A stretch of DNA of 64,000 nucleotides, taken from assembly GCA_036250225.1 (NCBI GenBank), contig JAPZLL010000021.1:558001-622000 (forward strand), given 5' to 3'. The notes beneath the pieces were generated by a model, which saw only the letters and a program-made list of their open reading frames with translations, was not told the DNA's origin and did not search any database. The position numbers and the translations under genes are program-made. Numbering within the stretch: position 1 is the first letter of the stretch; every line of letters begins with the position of its first letter. Of the stretch, positions 44,297 through 53,553 are shown piece by piece. The stretch is from Cercophora sp. LCS_1. Its lineage: Eukaryota > Ascomycota > Sordariomycetes > Sordariales > Lasiosphaeriaceae.

Positions 44297-44620
44297 GGGC
44301 GAAACACGACAGGGTATTGCACAATCTTTTTTTCACGTGGAAATCTCGACTATGACATCTTCAACCTCCCCTTTCACACCACAACCTTACCCGAACCGTG
44401 TTTTCTGAACAAAACTGCCGCCACAAGCTTGGCCTATGCCTACAAGTGAATGGAGATCGGACGACCAAGAAGAGATGGAGGGTAGGTGTTGTCGATATAT
44501 AGGATGGAATAGGCGCGTGCGGGGATATATTCATCGCTGCCACGAGCCCTAGGTTTTTCTTCCTTTTACAACTACGCATCCACCACGTTTTACCCAACGG
44601 CCTGCCGTTTCCACGACCAA
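44297..44620. other. Intergenic, leader of the next gene
   Basis: No coding frame is supported; the final 60 bp are pyrimidine-rich. Confidence 0.4.
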
Positions 44621-44902
44621 ATGGCCCCCGAAAACCGCCTCCTCCTCGTCTTGGCGGTTATTCTTTCGACAAACGGCCACGTGCTCAGCTCAATCCTCGA
44701 CCCCGGTGATTTGACCTTTTACCTCGTCGTAGTGATAACCATCTTCCCTGTTATTGTTTACTTCTCTTTCCGGTGTCTGCAGATGGAACTGGGTACGTTT
44801 GGCGCTAGGGAACCCAGGAAGGAGGCGGTGCTGAGCAAAACGACTGTTTTGTGCGACGAATCTGGGCACACAAAAATTCCTTTTTCGTACCTCACCACGT
44901 GA
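44621..44902 (+). CDS. 93-aa two-helix membrane protein
   Basis: ATG at 44621 after a pyrimidine-rich leader. Helix 1 may act as a signal anchor (MAPENRLLLVLAVILSTNG); helix 2 is LTFYLVVVITIFPVIVYFSF; a basic tail follows (GAREPRKEAVLSK) and ends KIPFSYLTT. The tail's K-I-P-F fits a relaxed RVxF pattern and its end recalls the RVRFDLTT run at the splice of 40652-40937, but the likeness is weak. No family recognised. Confidence 0.5.
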   Translation: MAPENRLLLVLAVILSTNGHVLSSILDPGDLTFYLVVVITIFPVIVYFSFRCLQMELGTFGAREPRKEAVLSKTTVLCDESGHTKIPFSYLTT

Positions 44903-45921
44903 CGTCGCTCGCCCTGTCTCAGGCTCGACTCAGTCTTTGATCAGGATTTGCTCAGGCTTGCTCACCTTCGCTCACCTTGATTACCATTTTCGGCAGGCTG
45001 TGCCACAGCATGCTGAATTACTTCAACTCTAGCCGAGGGGGCCCAGAATTTGTCCTATACATAAAAATGGCCAAAATGGATCCCCATTCTCGAAAATGAA
45101 CAGGTTTGACTCTTTCGTGTTGGTTACCTGGCCGCTAGAGACTTAAGTTAGCCTCTGCTCTCCAAGTCTCGCGCACCTATACCTCCTCTAACCACTCCTA
45201 CTTCTGTCAAAGAAACAAAAAAAGGGCTAACCAGATGCCTGGGGCCCCTGAACCCCTCTCTTTCTGACAACAGACTATGATCACCCGTATTCGACATTCT
45301 GAAAGCATTTGGAGAGACAAACCGTGCAGTTATTCGGTAAATTTCTGTTAGGGAACTATCAGCCGGGATGCCTTCGATGGGTGGTTTTTCTCCTCAAAAG
45401 GGAGTCAAAAAGAAAATGAGTTGATCCACGCAGGGGTCAAAGTTCAAACCTGGAAAACTCCTGATGAAAACACGGACATTGATTCTGTCAGGAGATGGAT
45501 CTATTCGCGTGCTGAGAACCACTGACAGCACCATAACCTGCATATTCCTAACCCGGTGCCTCACTTTCCATTTCATTAAGTGCACCCGTAGGATCGGTGT
45601 GCCGGGCGACCCAAACGTTTGTTTCGTGGCTCCAAGTTACGTATGGGGCTTCCGTCCGGCTTCTAGGACCCTCTCATCCGCTATCTGGTGGAAACACATT
45701 GCGAATTTGATGTAGCATTGACGCTTATCACCGAACCAAACGCCGGCATACGTTCCCCTTGGGGTCTGTACCGTGTTGTAAGGAGCGCTCGACGTGGCCA
45801 GTGATGTTTGCAGCTGTCTTCAGCATCAGTCCACAGAGTCTCTCTATCGAGCTATAGGACTTGGGAGGTTACACTACGGGCTGATAAAGTTTCTATCTAT
45901 CGTGGCTAGAATATCGCTCTA
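44903..45921. other. Intergenic, no supported gene
   Basis: 44920-44990 has several imperfect GCTCAGG/GCTCACC direct repeats. The + strand frame at 45464-45715 has no recognisable content. Confidence 0.4.
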
Positions 45922-46239
45922 TCAAGCAACGATAAAAGGCTCGCACTTCTCCCCGTCAAAAGTTTCACCTTGCATGATACCGTGCACATACGAGCCTCCA
46001 GGCAGTTCCCATTCTTGGCCACATTGCCTCAGAATCAGGGGTTTTCGGCAGCCGCGAACAAGAAAGACTTTGTCTCCTTCTCGATATAACCGTGGCCGTA
46101 GCCCAATGTAGCCTGACTTGGTGACGAACATCCCCCTGCAGAGGGTTCGAGTCCGCGCATCGATAAGTGCAACTACCATTGTCAGGAAGTAATTGGGTTC
46201 CCCGCTTTTTGGCGCAGTGGGTAGTGTCTGACAGTGCTA
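45922..46239 (-). pseudogene. C-terminal relic of a HET-domain protein
   Basis: The minus strand reads NYFLTMVVALIDARTRTLC, then FVTKSGYIGLRPRLYREGD, KVFLVRGCRKPLILRQ and GSYVHGIMQGETFDGE, then stop. This is the end signature of long HET proteins: R-x-x-x-x-T-x-x-G-Y-I-G-L-x-P, G-D-x-V, P-x-(V/I)-L-R and Y-V-H-G-I-M-x-G-E. It is also seen at the ends of the two complete HET genes in this window. The frame is open back to about 46239 and then stops, and no HET core lies beyond, so 400 or more N-terminal residues are missing. A stand-alone product would be inactive. Confidence 0.8.
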
Positions 46240-46633
46240 GGGGTATTTCCTTACATGAACTGACCGTAGTCGGTTCAGCTGGTGAGGCTCAAAGTTGCCA
46301 CTAGCAAGGCGCTAGCCGTCCTGGCCCAGCTGCGCGCACCACACCACCTTCTGGGTGTTACAAGAGGCGCTGCAGAGGAGGAAACAGAACAGAATGGACC
46401 ATTACATAGCGCTTGAACTTTGTCATGCAGGCTGGCCATAACTCTTAGACCGAGTTTCGTACCGTCGGGTTAGCCCTCGTGTCACAACATGGTCGGAGAG
46501 CGTCTGTTAAGATGGATAGGACTGTGCTCAGGGAGACGTGGAGGCTATTGTTTGCGAAAAAATATAACATAATAACTACAATAATAACTACCAACTCTTG
46601 CTCATCTTACAAAAGCACATCCTTTACTTCTCT

Positions 46634-46966
46634 TCAGCTCTTAAAGAGGGTTTTCACCTTCTCACCACCCTTCTTGGCAATGGAGGCTGTTCCTCTAATC
46701 GACTTTTTCCCCCATTCCTCAACTTTTGCTAATGCAAGGCTTAGCCTTGATAGCTTCTTCCTGATATTCCGAATCTCCCCGATCTCTTCTTCCTCGGAGG
46801 TCAGTAGGTGTTTCTTAGGATCTAAGTCGCTAGGTTCTGCCCGGGGAGCGCCGGTAGTAATTTTGTCATCAGTGGTAGCAGATTGAGCTACACACGTAGC
46901 CTTGCTGCCGAGGTCATCACCGCTTGTCTGAGCTGGGGGATGAAGGAGGGTTGGAGCAGGGTGATC
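46634..46966 (-). other. In-frame extension of the HNH gene beyond its TAG
   Basis: Directly after the TAG that ends the HNH frame, the same frame stays open for 110 codons and looks coding: DHPAPTLLHPPAQTSGDDLG, then SDLDPKKHLLTSEEEEIGEI, RNIRKKLSRLSLALAKVEEW and a basic end KKGGEKVKTLFKS before TGA at 46634-46636. The run is a good amphipathic helix or coiled coil. Either a short intron (for example 39 nt, GTTAGG to CCCCCAG, which removes the stop in phase) joins it, or the TAG is a CAG-to-TAG mutation. Confidence 0.6.
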
Positions 46967-48478
46967 CTAACCGCCTGACCCTCTGTCCTCTACTTCTTTG
47001 GCCCGGTCTAGAATCTTCCTTTCAGCTCTCCACTCAGCGTCCTGCTTTGCCCATGCCCGGTAGTCTTGGTAAGCGTCCTCTAAAACATAACGCCTCCATC
47101 GCTTCGCGGCCTCCACACTGAGCACACCTTCTTCTTGTGCTGATCGGATAAGCATGTCCCAATCGCCAGGCATGTGCACTTCATCACGAACGGGGCCTTT
47201 GGCACTCGGTGGCGGGCCGCGGAAGATGTCCTTCAGCGCCCCAGCAGCCAGCATACCGGCGAGCAATCTTTGGACGGCATATCGGAGTCGCAGAAAGTGT
47301 ATGCTTGGCAACGGGTGTGTCGCCTCGTTTGCTGTGACAAGCTCATAGACATCCCCGTGTTGAATAGCGGGAAAGACATGGCTGTTGTTACTGCCACGTC
47401 GGAAATCGGTGATGGTGCCCTTTTGGTGATCCCATGGACTGTGGACGAGGTTGCCGTCCGTGGTAATGTCTTTGAGCCACACTACTTGCAGGTAGAGCCG
47501 ATGGGTCGAGTCTGTGGGGTGCCCTAGAGGTCGAAGGGCAAACCGGTGGCCATCCCAAAGTTTATGAACCTCAATCCGCAGAGGGAGGATATTGCACTTC
47601 TCATTCCCCGCGACCATAAGAGACTTGAGCCGCTCGACAGACCAGAAATTCCTTAACATGTCCCAAATGTCAATGGCATCCCCACCCGCTTTTAGCTTCT
47701 TTGTGACGCGAACATCAATGATGTGAGCTGCTTCCAAAGGGAATGTGGCGCCAGTAAGAACGCACATCTTGTTGTACCAGCCAGGGACGATGTTTTGGGC
47801 ATCCCGATCTGCCTTGCTGCGTGATGATGTTGCGGTTGCGACCTTGCGTCGCTTTGCGGTACCCGAAGATTCCTCTTCATTGCTTTGGCCTGCATCATCA
47901 ACATCCCCGCTGCCTCCCTCAGCATACACAGCATCTCGCTTGTTTTTCTCGTTCCAGAGCTTTCCCAGCTTATCGATGGCGAGGCCGTATTCGACGCAGA
48001 GTTGATTGAAGGCATCTTCAAGAGATTCGACATTTTGAGCTTTCATATAGAACCTAAGTCGCGTGATGTCGGTGGCGACAAGGGCTGAAGTTGGGTCGTG
48101 GACGATAGCCAACAAGCTGTGGTAGTTTTTCACCCAACATCCCCGATCGACGTTGGGGTCGCAAAAATCGGCGTCGGAGTCGGAATCGCCATTCACTCCG
48201 CGGATTCGCTCTTGGATATAAGCGATAAATTGTCGCTTGAGCTCCGCATTTGTCGATGGGAACTCTGAATCAGAGACGGTGGGCTGCGAGTCAAACATTT
48301 CCGACGGCAAATTAGAAAGTTGGGAACCTGATGGCTGCGGGCCGAACATTTCCGACTGCAACTCAGAGAGTTGAGAACCCGATGGCTGCGGTTCAACCGG
48401 GGGCTCCCAAGTGATGGAGTAGTTGCCGACGAAGTTGACTTGGATGGTGCCCGCGGGCGGTGCCTGGTCGGACTCCAT
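46967..48478 (-). CDS. HNH-endonuclease-domain protein
   Basis: 503 aa from the ATG at 48478 (MESDQAPPAGTIQV), chosen because upstream codons lie in the tandem-repeat leader. Residues 235-320 form an HNH_2-type domain: MCVLTGATFPLEAAHIIDV (zinc or metal Cys and His 252), then WDMLRNFWS, then GNEKCNILPLRIEVHKLWDG with Asn 296 and His 305. The N-terminal part has a twofold repeat (QPSGSQLSELQSEMF and QPSGSQLSNLPSEMF) and then a helical region (FMKAQNV-like). In fungi this domain occurs in many predicted nucleases with no known target. A nuclear-type basic stretch TAKRRKVATA sits before it. The C terminus probably extends beyond the stop (see 46634-46966). Confidence 0.8.
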   Translation of the reverse strand: MESDQAPPAGTIQVNFVGNYSITWEPPVEPQPSGSQLSELQSEMFGPQPSGSQLSNLPSEMFDSQPTVSDSEFPSTNAELKRQFIAYIQERIRGVNGDSDSDADFCDPNVDRGCWVKNYHSLLAIVHDPTSALVATDITRLRFYMKAQNVESLEDAFNQLCVEYGLAIDKLGKLWNEKNKRDAVYAEGGSGDVDDAGQSNEEESSGTAKRRKVATATSSRSKADRDAQNIVPGWYNKMCVLTGATFPLEAAHIIDVRVTKKLKAGGDAIDIWDMLRNFWSVERLKSLMVAGNEKCNILPLRIEVHKLWDGHRFALRPLGHPTDSTHRLYLQVVWLKDITTDGNLVHSPWDHQKGTITDFRRGSNNSHVFPAIQHGDVYELVTANEATHPLPSIHFLRLRYAVQRLLAGMLAAGALKDIFRGPPPSAKGPVRDEVHMPGDWDMLIRSAQEEGVLSVEAAKRWRRYVLEDAYQDYRAWAKQDAEWRAERKILDRAKEVEDRGSGG

Positions 48479-48628
48479 GGCGAGCGTAGCTGACTGCCAA
48501 AGTAGGTGGGCCTTGGTTGCAAAAAAGCAATGCTTCAATACGTAACAACGCGAACAGCGATCTTTGCAGTTTTTGATGGTACTGGGGAAGGAATGGATTG
48601 GAATTGAGGCGAAAATTAAACGAGCATG

Positions 48629-48710
48629 CTTGCCCCGCGCGACGCAAACCTTGCCCCGTGCCACTAAACCTTAGCAGCCAAACCTTACCCCGCGCCACCA
48701 AAAACCTTAC
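48629..48710 (+). repeat. Degenerate tandem repeat upstream of the HNH gene
   Basis: Four or five units of 14-22 bp built on CTTGCCCCGYGCCAC-AAAC or CTTACCCCGCGCCACCAAAAAC follow each other. Confidence 0.6.
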
Positions 48711-48803
48711 GGAACCCCTGATCAGTGCGTTCCCCACAAAGGGCTCCCGCGTCCGTTGGAGTGCGTCCTCGTGGGCGCAAACAGGATGGTTTTTGACGAC
48801 TTT

Positions 48804-48844
48804 GCATCCCTGCATGGAGGCATTGGCGCGTGGTGCAGGGATGC
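48804..48844. repeat. Perfect 11-bp inverted repeat with a 19-bp spacer
   Basis: GCATCCCTGCA at 48804-48814 is complemented exactly by TGCAGGGATGC at 48834-48844. Its role, if any, is unknown. Confidence 0.7.
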
Positions 48845-49087
48845 CCTGCGTGTTCATCGCCTGGGTTCCTGTCTAGCGTGCCCGCGCCTAACTAATAGTG
48901 GCATGCAACAGGTCACCGTTCGGCGTGCTTTCTGCCCTGGCACCGATATACGCTTTTCTCCTTTGAGAAGATGCTCAAGAAGCGCTGCGCTTTTCGTGGC
49001 CAAATCCCGTAGGTCTTCCCAGCAACACACACACCGACAATGACGCCAAGAGTCGAAGCACATTGACGCTAATACCTAGGCACCAAG

Positions 49088-49559
49088 GTACTCGACTGGA
49101 TGAACCTAGCCAACTCCAGCATCTTCGACGTCAACGACACAGAATTCGGCGGCGATGGGGACGCAAACAGCCCCGAATGGCTTGGAGGCGGCCGATGCGT
49201 CACTACCGGGCCCTTTGCCGACCTGCCACCCATCATCTGCGACCACACTCTCGCTCGCCATTGCCTCTGCCGCGGCTTCCGGGACGGAGATGCCCCGGGG
49301 CTTCTTCCCAGGCGAGCGTACCGTCCCGAGACGATAGGTGGCACCGTGCGACAGGAGAACTTTTATTCATGGTGTGGACCTAGTGTTACATAACAGCCTC
49401 CACCGGCCAGGGTTTCACATGTTCAACTCGTCAGGGGAGGCAAACCTCGAGGATATCTTGATGGTTGGCGGCTTCACTGGGGACTTCGCGGTGGATCAGG
49501 TCATGGACACTGAGGGCTTGTTATCAGTACTAGTCGAGACAAGATCCAAGATGTCCTAG
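49088..49559 (+). pseudogene. Fungal tyrosinase relic
   Basis: The frame from 49088 reads VLDWMNLANSSIFDVND, then FGGDGDANSPEW, GGGRCVTTGPFADLPPI and HCLCRGF. This matches the middle of secreted fungal tyrosinases, where Y-W-D-W precedes S-x-I-F-D, F-G-G-D-G, C-x-x-D-G-P-F and H-C-x-x-R. Further on, in another frame (49338-49559), come LHRPGFHMFNSSG and MVGGFTG, perhaps the second copper region. The Y-W-D-W site is altered to V-L-D-W, the copper-binding histidine pattern is incomplete and the frame breaks, so no active phenol oxidase is expected. No signal peptide is found upstream. Confidence 0.6.
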
Positions 49560-49793
49560 AACGTGTCCCCCGGACCTCGCACTTGCTGAATTCTGGTTGC
49601 ACTCCTTCCTACATCGAGAGCCTGTGCTGCATCTGGGACCAGAGGAAGCGATTGCTTGGCACGAAGTTACATGCGTACCACTAGAAAATAACGGCGGGAT
49701 GCATGGCTAGACTGTGCTGCCTTCATTTCACAATGCTCACCTGTCTATCATAATATGCCGCATACCTCACATCGACATTGATAGGCACCGTTC

Positions 49794-49970
49794 TCTAGTC
49801 TGGATGGTCCAGGTCGTCCGTCAGCTCTATGAGGTAGTCTGCATAATGATATGTGTGCTCCTCGCTAACAATGACGGAGTCGACCGCCTCCAGTTCTCCA
49901 CAAACGCCCTGTACTAGCGCTTCCACAGCATCGCGCAGTGGACGATGTGGTCTCTCATGTTGGTGTAGTA
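49794..49970 (-). pseudogene. Relic of an H-x-x-H-C...M-W fungal small protein
   Basis: The minus strand reads GVYYTNMRDHIVHCAMLWKR, then TAG, then YRAFVENWRR. After a one-base shift it reads AVDSVIVSEEHTYHYADYL. The pattern M-x-H-x-x-H-C-x-x-(M/L)-W-K-R, then V-D-S-x-I and later H-T-x-H, is one I know from many unannotated fungal proteins. Stop and frameshift make it a remnant. Confidence 0.45.
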
Positions 49971-50017
49971 GACGCCCTGTCTGGCTGCTCAGTGCTTTCC
50001 CCGCATCCGCGTATATT

Positions 50018-50106
50018 AGTACTTTATGTACCAGTATCCTCCAGGCCAGTACATTATGTACTGGTATATTCTAGGTGTTAGTTCATTATGTACTAGCCTA
50101 TCTAAT
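50018..50106 (+). repeat. Tandem repeat with palindromic AGTACATTATGTACT core
   Basis: Three units of about 27-32 bp, each starting AGTWCWTTATGTAC and spaced by a short C/T-rich piece. The region up to 50180 stays rich in ACTAGTATAC-type palindromes. Confidence 0.7.
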
Positions 50107-50249
50107 ATACTAGTATACTAAATACTATCCCAATTTTGGTACTAGAATACTACGTACTATCCTAGGGATTAGACAAGGATGCCACGTGCTATCCCCCAAC
50201 ATGTACCAGTATATGCCAGAAATGTGGACACTGCGGGCGACATCGAAAG

Positions 50250-50460
50250 GAAACTTTAGCCTAGGGGATGAAAAAATGGGCCTCTGACGCTGTGCAGCAG
50301 CCGCGTAGGGGATCACCCTAGCTCAGGGACGAATCAGGGGAAGCTCAGGACTACATGAAAGTTTAGTCGGGGGACTGGGAAGGGGCCTCTAAGGCTGTGC
50401 GGCGGCGGTGTACGAGATCACCCCAGCTCAGGGAAGAAGCAGAGAGAGCTCAGGACAAAT
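50250..50460 (+). repeat. Direct duplication, two units of about 106 bp
   Basis: 50250-50353 and 50357-50460 share GGGCCTCT-A-GGCTGTGC, GATCACCC-AGCTCAGGGA and AGCTCAGGAC. They differ by many substitutions, so the duplication is old. Confidence 0.65.
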
Positions 50461-50574
50461 CAGCCACAGCTCACCCTAGCTCAGGATTGCGAACGAAAAA
50501 GGAAATTTCATGTACCCAGATTCGTCGCATGAAACTAGGCTGTTCGCGTCGCGAGTTCGACTGGTTTCAGTCAC

Positions 50575-50838
50575 ATGGACTCCGGAAGCGAACAAATCCT
50601 GAAGCGTAGCCCTGACGCCATGTGCAACGACTGCGTCATCGATGATGATGACGACATCGAGACCAACGACATCGCTACGTCACACGCCACTCGTGGCAGG
50701 AGACGGAGTAGCAGAGTCGTAAGTAGTACCTTCTACTGCGGCCTATCCTTACCGTCCAGGAACATTCTCACTAATATCGAATAGTCCTTCAATCTCGTCG
50801 AGTTCAGTGACGGGAAGGGATACGCAGAAAGAATATGA
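50575..50838 (+). CDS. Small protein with the short shared terminal exon, copy 2
   Basis: Exons 50575-50718 and 50785-50838 give 65 aa; the 66-nt intron has GTAAGT, a CACTAAT branch site and a TAG end, phase 0 on both sides. The protein is acidic (DDDDDIETND) and then basic (ATRGRRRSSRV). The last exon reads SFNLVEFSDGKGYAERI. The splice creates R-V-S-F, a canonical RVxF phosphatase-docking string. The last exon and intron place it with 43748-44296 and 40652-40937. The start is uncertain: a tandem duplication ends just upstream, so the original N terminus may have been lost. Confidence 0.45.
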
Positions 50839-51532
50839 TAGGATCACATGCTCGGAGGTGGGACGGGTTGAGGTGTTGTGGGGTAATTTACGTTGGGCAT
50901 GCTTGACCTCGACTGCAATGCGGTAAGGTTTTGGTCCGGGGGCGGATTGATAGGTATTCGATCCTATCGAACAGCACATCCAGTCCATGCTTCCATGGCA
51001 GATGGACAATCGTCGGGAAGGTCAAGCGGGCTGATGTCAGAGCCTACGAGCATTGCACTTCCAGAATATCAGCTCGCTGTTTGAAGTATTCCTGGCTTAC
51101 TCAGAACTCCGTGACGTAAATTCGCTGGTGCGGTATTCGACTGAGGGTGTGAGCTGGCGGGGCAACCCCCAGGGGGCAGCCCCACCTCGGCCGCTGCGCT
51201 TGCTGGTTTCGACGCCACCACCGCGGGGCAGCACACCATCCAGCTACCCGTTTCGAGACTCATTTCTAGTCATCGTCGCGAGAAGTCGACAACCTGGAGA
51301 TCCAAGACACAAAGCGTGCCCGGAGCTCAAGAGCTGGATGACGAAAATGCCTACTGAGGGATACCGCACAGCTATCTTGCTTGCGTTAAACCCGCCAATC
51401 AGCGTCAAGGCCGAAAGCGGGGAAGCGGTGTGACCCTGCGCGGTGATGGGCGCTCGGCAATCGCCTCCCTTGGGTCGTTCCCCGAACAGTCTCACGAGCT
51501 TTGTCAACGCAACGTGCGAACGTGATGACGGT
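50839..51532. other. Intergenic, no supported gene
   Basis: Promoter region of the HET gene. Frames here are short and unrecognised. Confidence 0.4.
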
Positions 51533-53313
51533 ATGGATCTCCGCCTTCCCTCTTTGCCACATCCGTACCACAGCGCTCTCGGAAACGACGAGATTCGAGT
51601 CCTCCATCTTTGTACACCACAGCCAGACGAAGCCTTGACGGGGCAGCTCGAGATCGTAAAACTGTCGCAGGCGCCTTCTTACGAGGCCCTCTCCTATGAA
51701 TGGGGCTCGCCAAGCAAAACCCACCAGTTCAGAATAAGCGATGGCTCCCTGGTGTGCATCACGACTTCTCTTTTCGAAGCCCTGCGCGATCTGAGCCCTG
51801 GAGCGACCGAGAGGCCGCGAGCACTCTGGGCAGACTCGATATGCATCAACCAGGACGACATCGAGGAGCGCCAGCGCCAAGTTTCCATCATGGGGCAGAT
51901 TTACCGTCGCGCGGCCCGGGTCATCACGTACATCGGCCCCGAGCGGCCTCTTAGCGCTGAAGCCATCAGTCTGGCGTCTCGATTATCCAGCCTCAAGAAC
52001 CCGCCAGGAGACAACCCGGTCGCCCTTGAACAAGCTGGGTTTCCGCCATCCACCGACCCCCGTTGGAGAGAGCTCAAATCGCTGTGCCTCAGAAGCTGGG
52101 TAATACAATACTCTCCAAGCAATCATGCCCTGTTTAATTAACGTGTGGCTCGTAGGCATCCCGCTGCTGGTGCGCCCAAGAGTTCCTGAGCAACAGGAAC
52201 TTGACCATGATGTGCGGCCCTCTGGTCTTTCCGCAGTGGTGGACAATCCTCAACCTCGTTGCCCAGGTCTACGCAAGACGCCTCCCGACTCTCCTAATTC
52301 CGAGCCCGAGCGAAGACCCGAACTCAATTCGAGATTGCTTGACGTCTCTTTTCCGCCTACGACTGCAAGGTCGACGTTCGATTCGAGATAGGCAGCTTTT
52401 GTTCCTCCTCCGGGCATTCCACCCTTTTGGGGCAACTGACCCGCGCGACAAGGTCTATTCACTGCTGAGCTATTCCGGTGGTCACAAGGAACTCGGTCTC
52501 CGTGTTGACTATGGAATCTCGGCCGAGCAGCTGTACACCACGGTTGCTGCTCGGCTTCTAGAGAGGTATCAAGACCTCGATCTGCTGTTGAGCAACCTTC
52601 ACGACAAAAGTCTCGATTTGCCATCGTGGGTACCGGATTGGTCGACATGGTATTTTGGCAGCGACCTGGCCGGGATGGGATTCGACGCCACTCACTCCGC
52701 CTCTTTGGACACGCCAGCCGAGGTGAGTGTCGACGAGCGCACGCGAACGGCGGGAATCTCGGGATGTCTTGTTGGAAAGATAACGTGGGTCGGGGATAGG
52801 ATTCTTCCGTACTACGTTACCCACAACGGACAGGTGGCTTCACAAAGAAACAATTGGGTTGAAAGGCAGCTTGAGACGGTCGGAAAGCTTCATCCATACC
52901 CTGGGGAACCACAAATATCTGCTGTTCTTTGGAAGACTCTCATTTCGGGGGCCACCCACCTGGAGGAGCTCGCTGACGACTCCTACGCCGAGTATTTCAA
53001 TGCACATGTCAGCGCGACAACCGAGGGGTTTCCAGCTGTGGACCAAAAGGCCAAGAGTTTCTGCGATGCGGTGCGGTGGAGGTCGCGATATAGGTGCCTT
53101 GCCACAACGGAGAATGGCTACTTCGGGGCCGTACCTCAGACCACGCAGGTTGGAGACTGGGTTTGCATGTTTCACGGCGCAAGACACTTGTTTGTTATCC
53201 GGCCGAGCGGGGCAAACTTTGAGTACGTCGGATATACGTATGTGCATGGGTTGATGCTGGGCCAGGTGCTGTCTGCGCCGTGGTATAAAAAGCAGATCAT
53301 TACCCTCGCTTGA
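51533..53313 (+). CDS. HET-domain (heterokaryon incompatibility) protein
   Basis: Exons 51533-52099 and 52156-53313 give 574 aa; the 56-nt intron joins LCLRSW to ASRCWCAQEFLSN in phase. The ATG at 51443 would add 30 residues; I chose 51533 (MDLRLPSLPH) as nearer the usual start. HET hallmarks: YEALSYEWGSP near residue 50, ALWADSICINQDDIEERQRQ near 97, IYRRAARVITYIGPE after it. Then come WCAQEF, PRDKVYSLLSY and LPSWVPDW. The end carries CLATTENGYFGAVP, GDWVCMFHGA and YTYVHGLMLGQVL. HET proteins execute cell death in non-self fusion cells. It appears intact. Shares domain order with the gene at 14179 but is not a close copy. Confidence 0.92.
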
Positions 53314-53553
53314 AGTTGGCCTTCTATCGCCTAGGAACGGTCTAAGGAAAACAGGGCGACGTCCTGACAGACATCATTGATAGTTTAGCGATTCCGGCTC
53401 GCACTGAGTGACTAATACTGCGCCAGGGTCGGCAAGTCGCACACAGACACGGGAGTGACGTCGGCAGTGTTGATTCGATTTAGCCGTCCCCTCATTCCTA
53501 AGCCGGGGCCACAACGCCCTCATCGACACAACGAGCACGCTTAGAATACCGTC

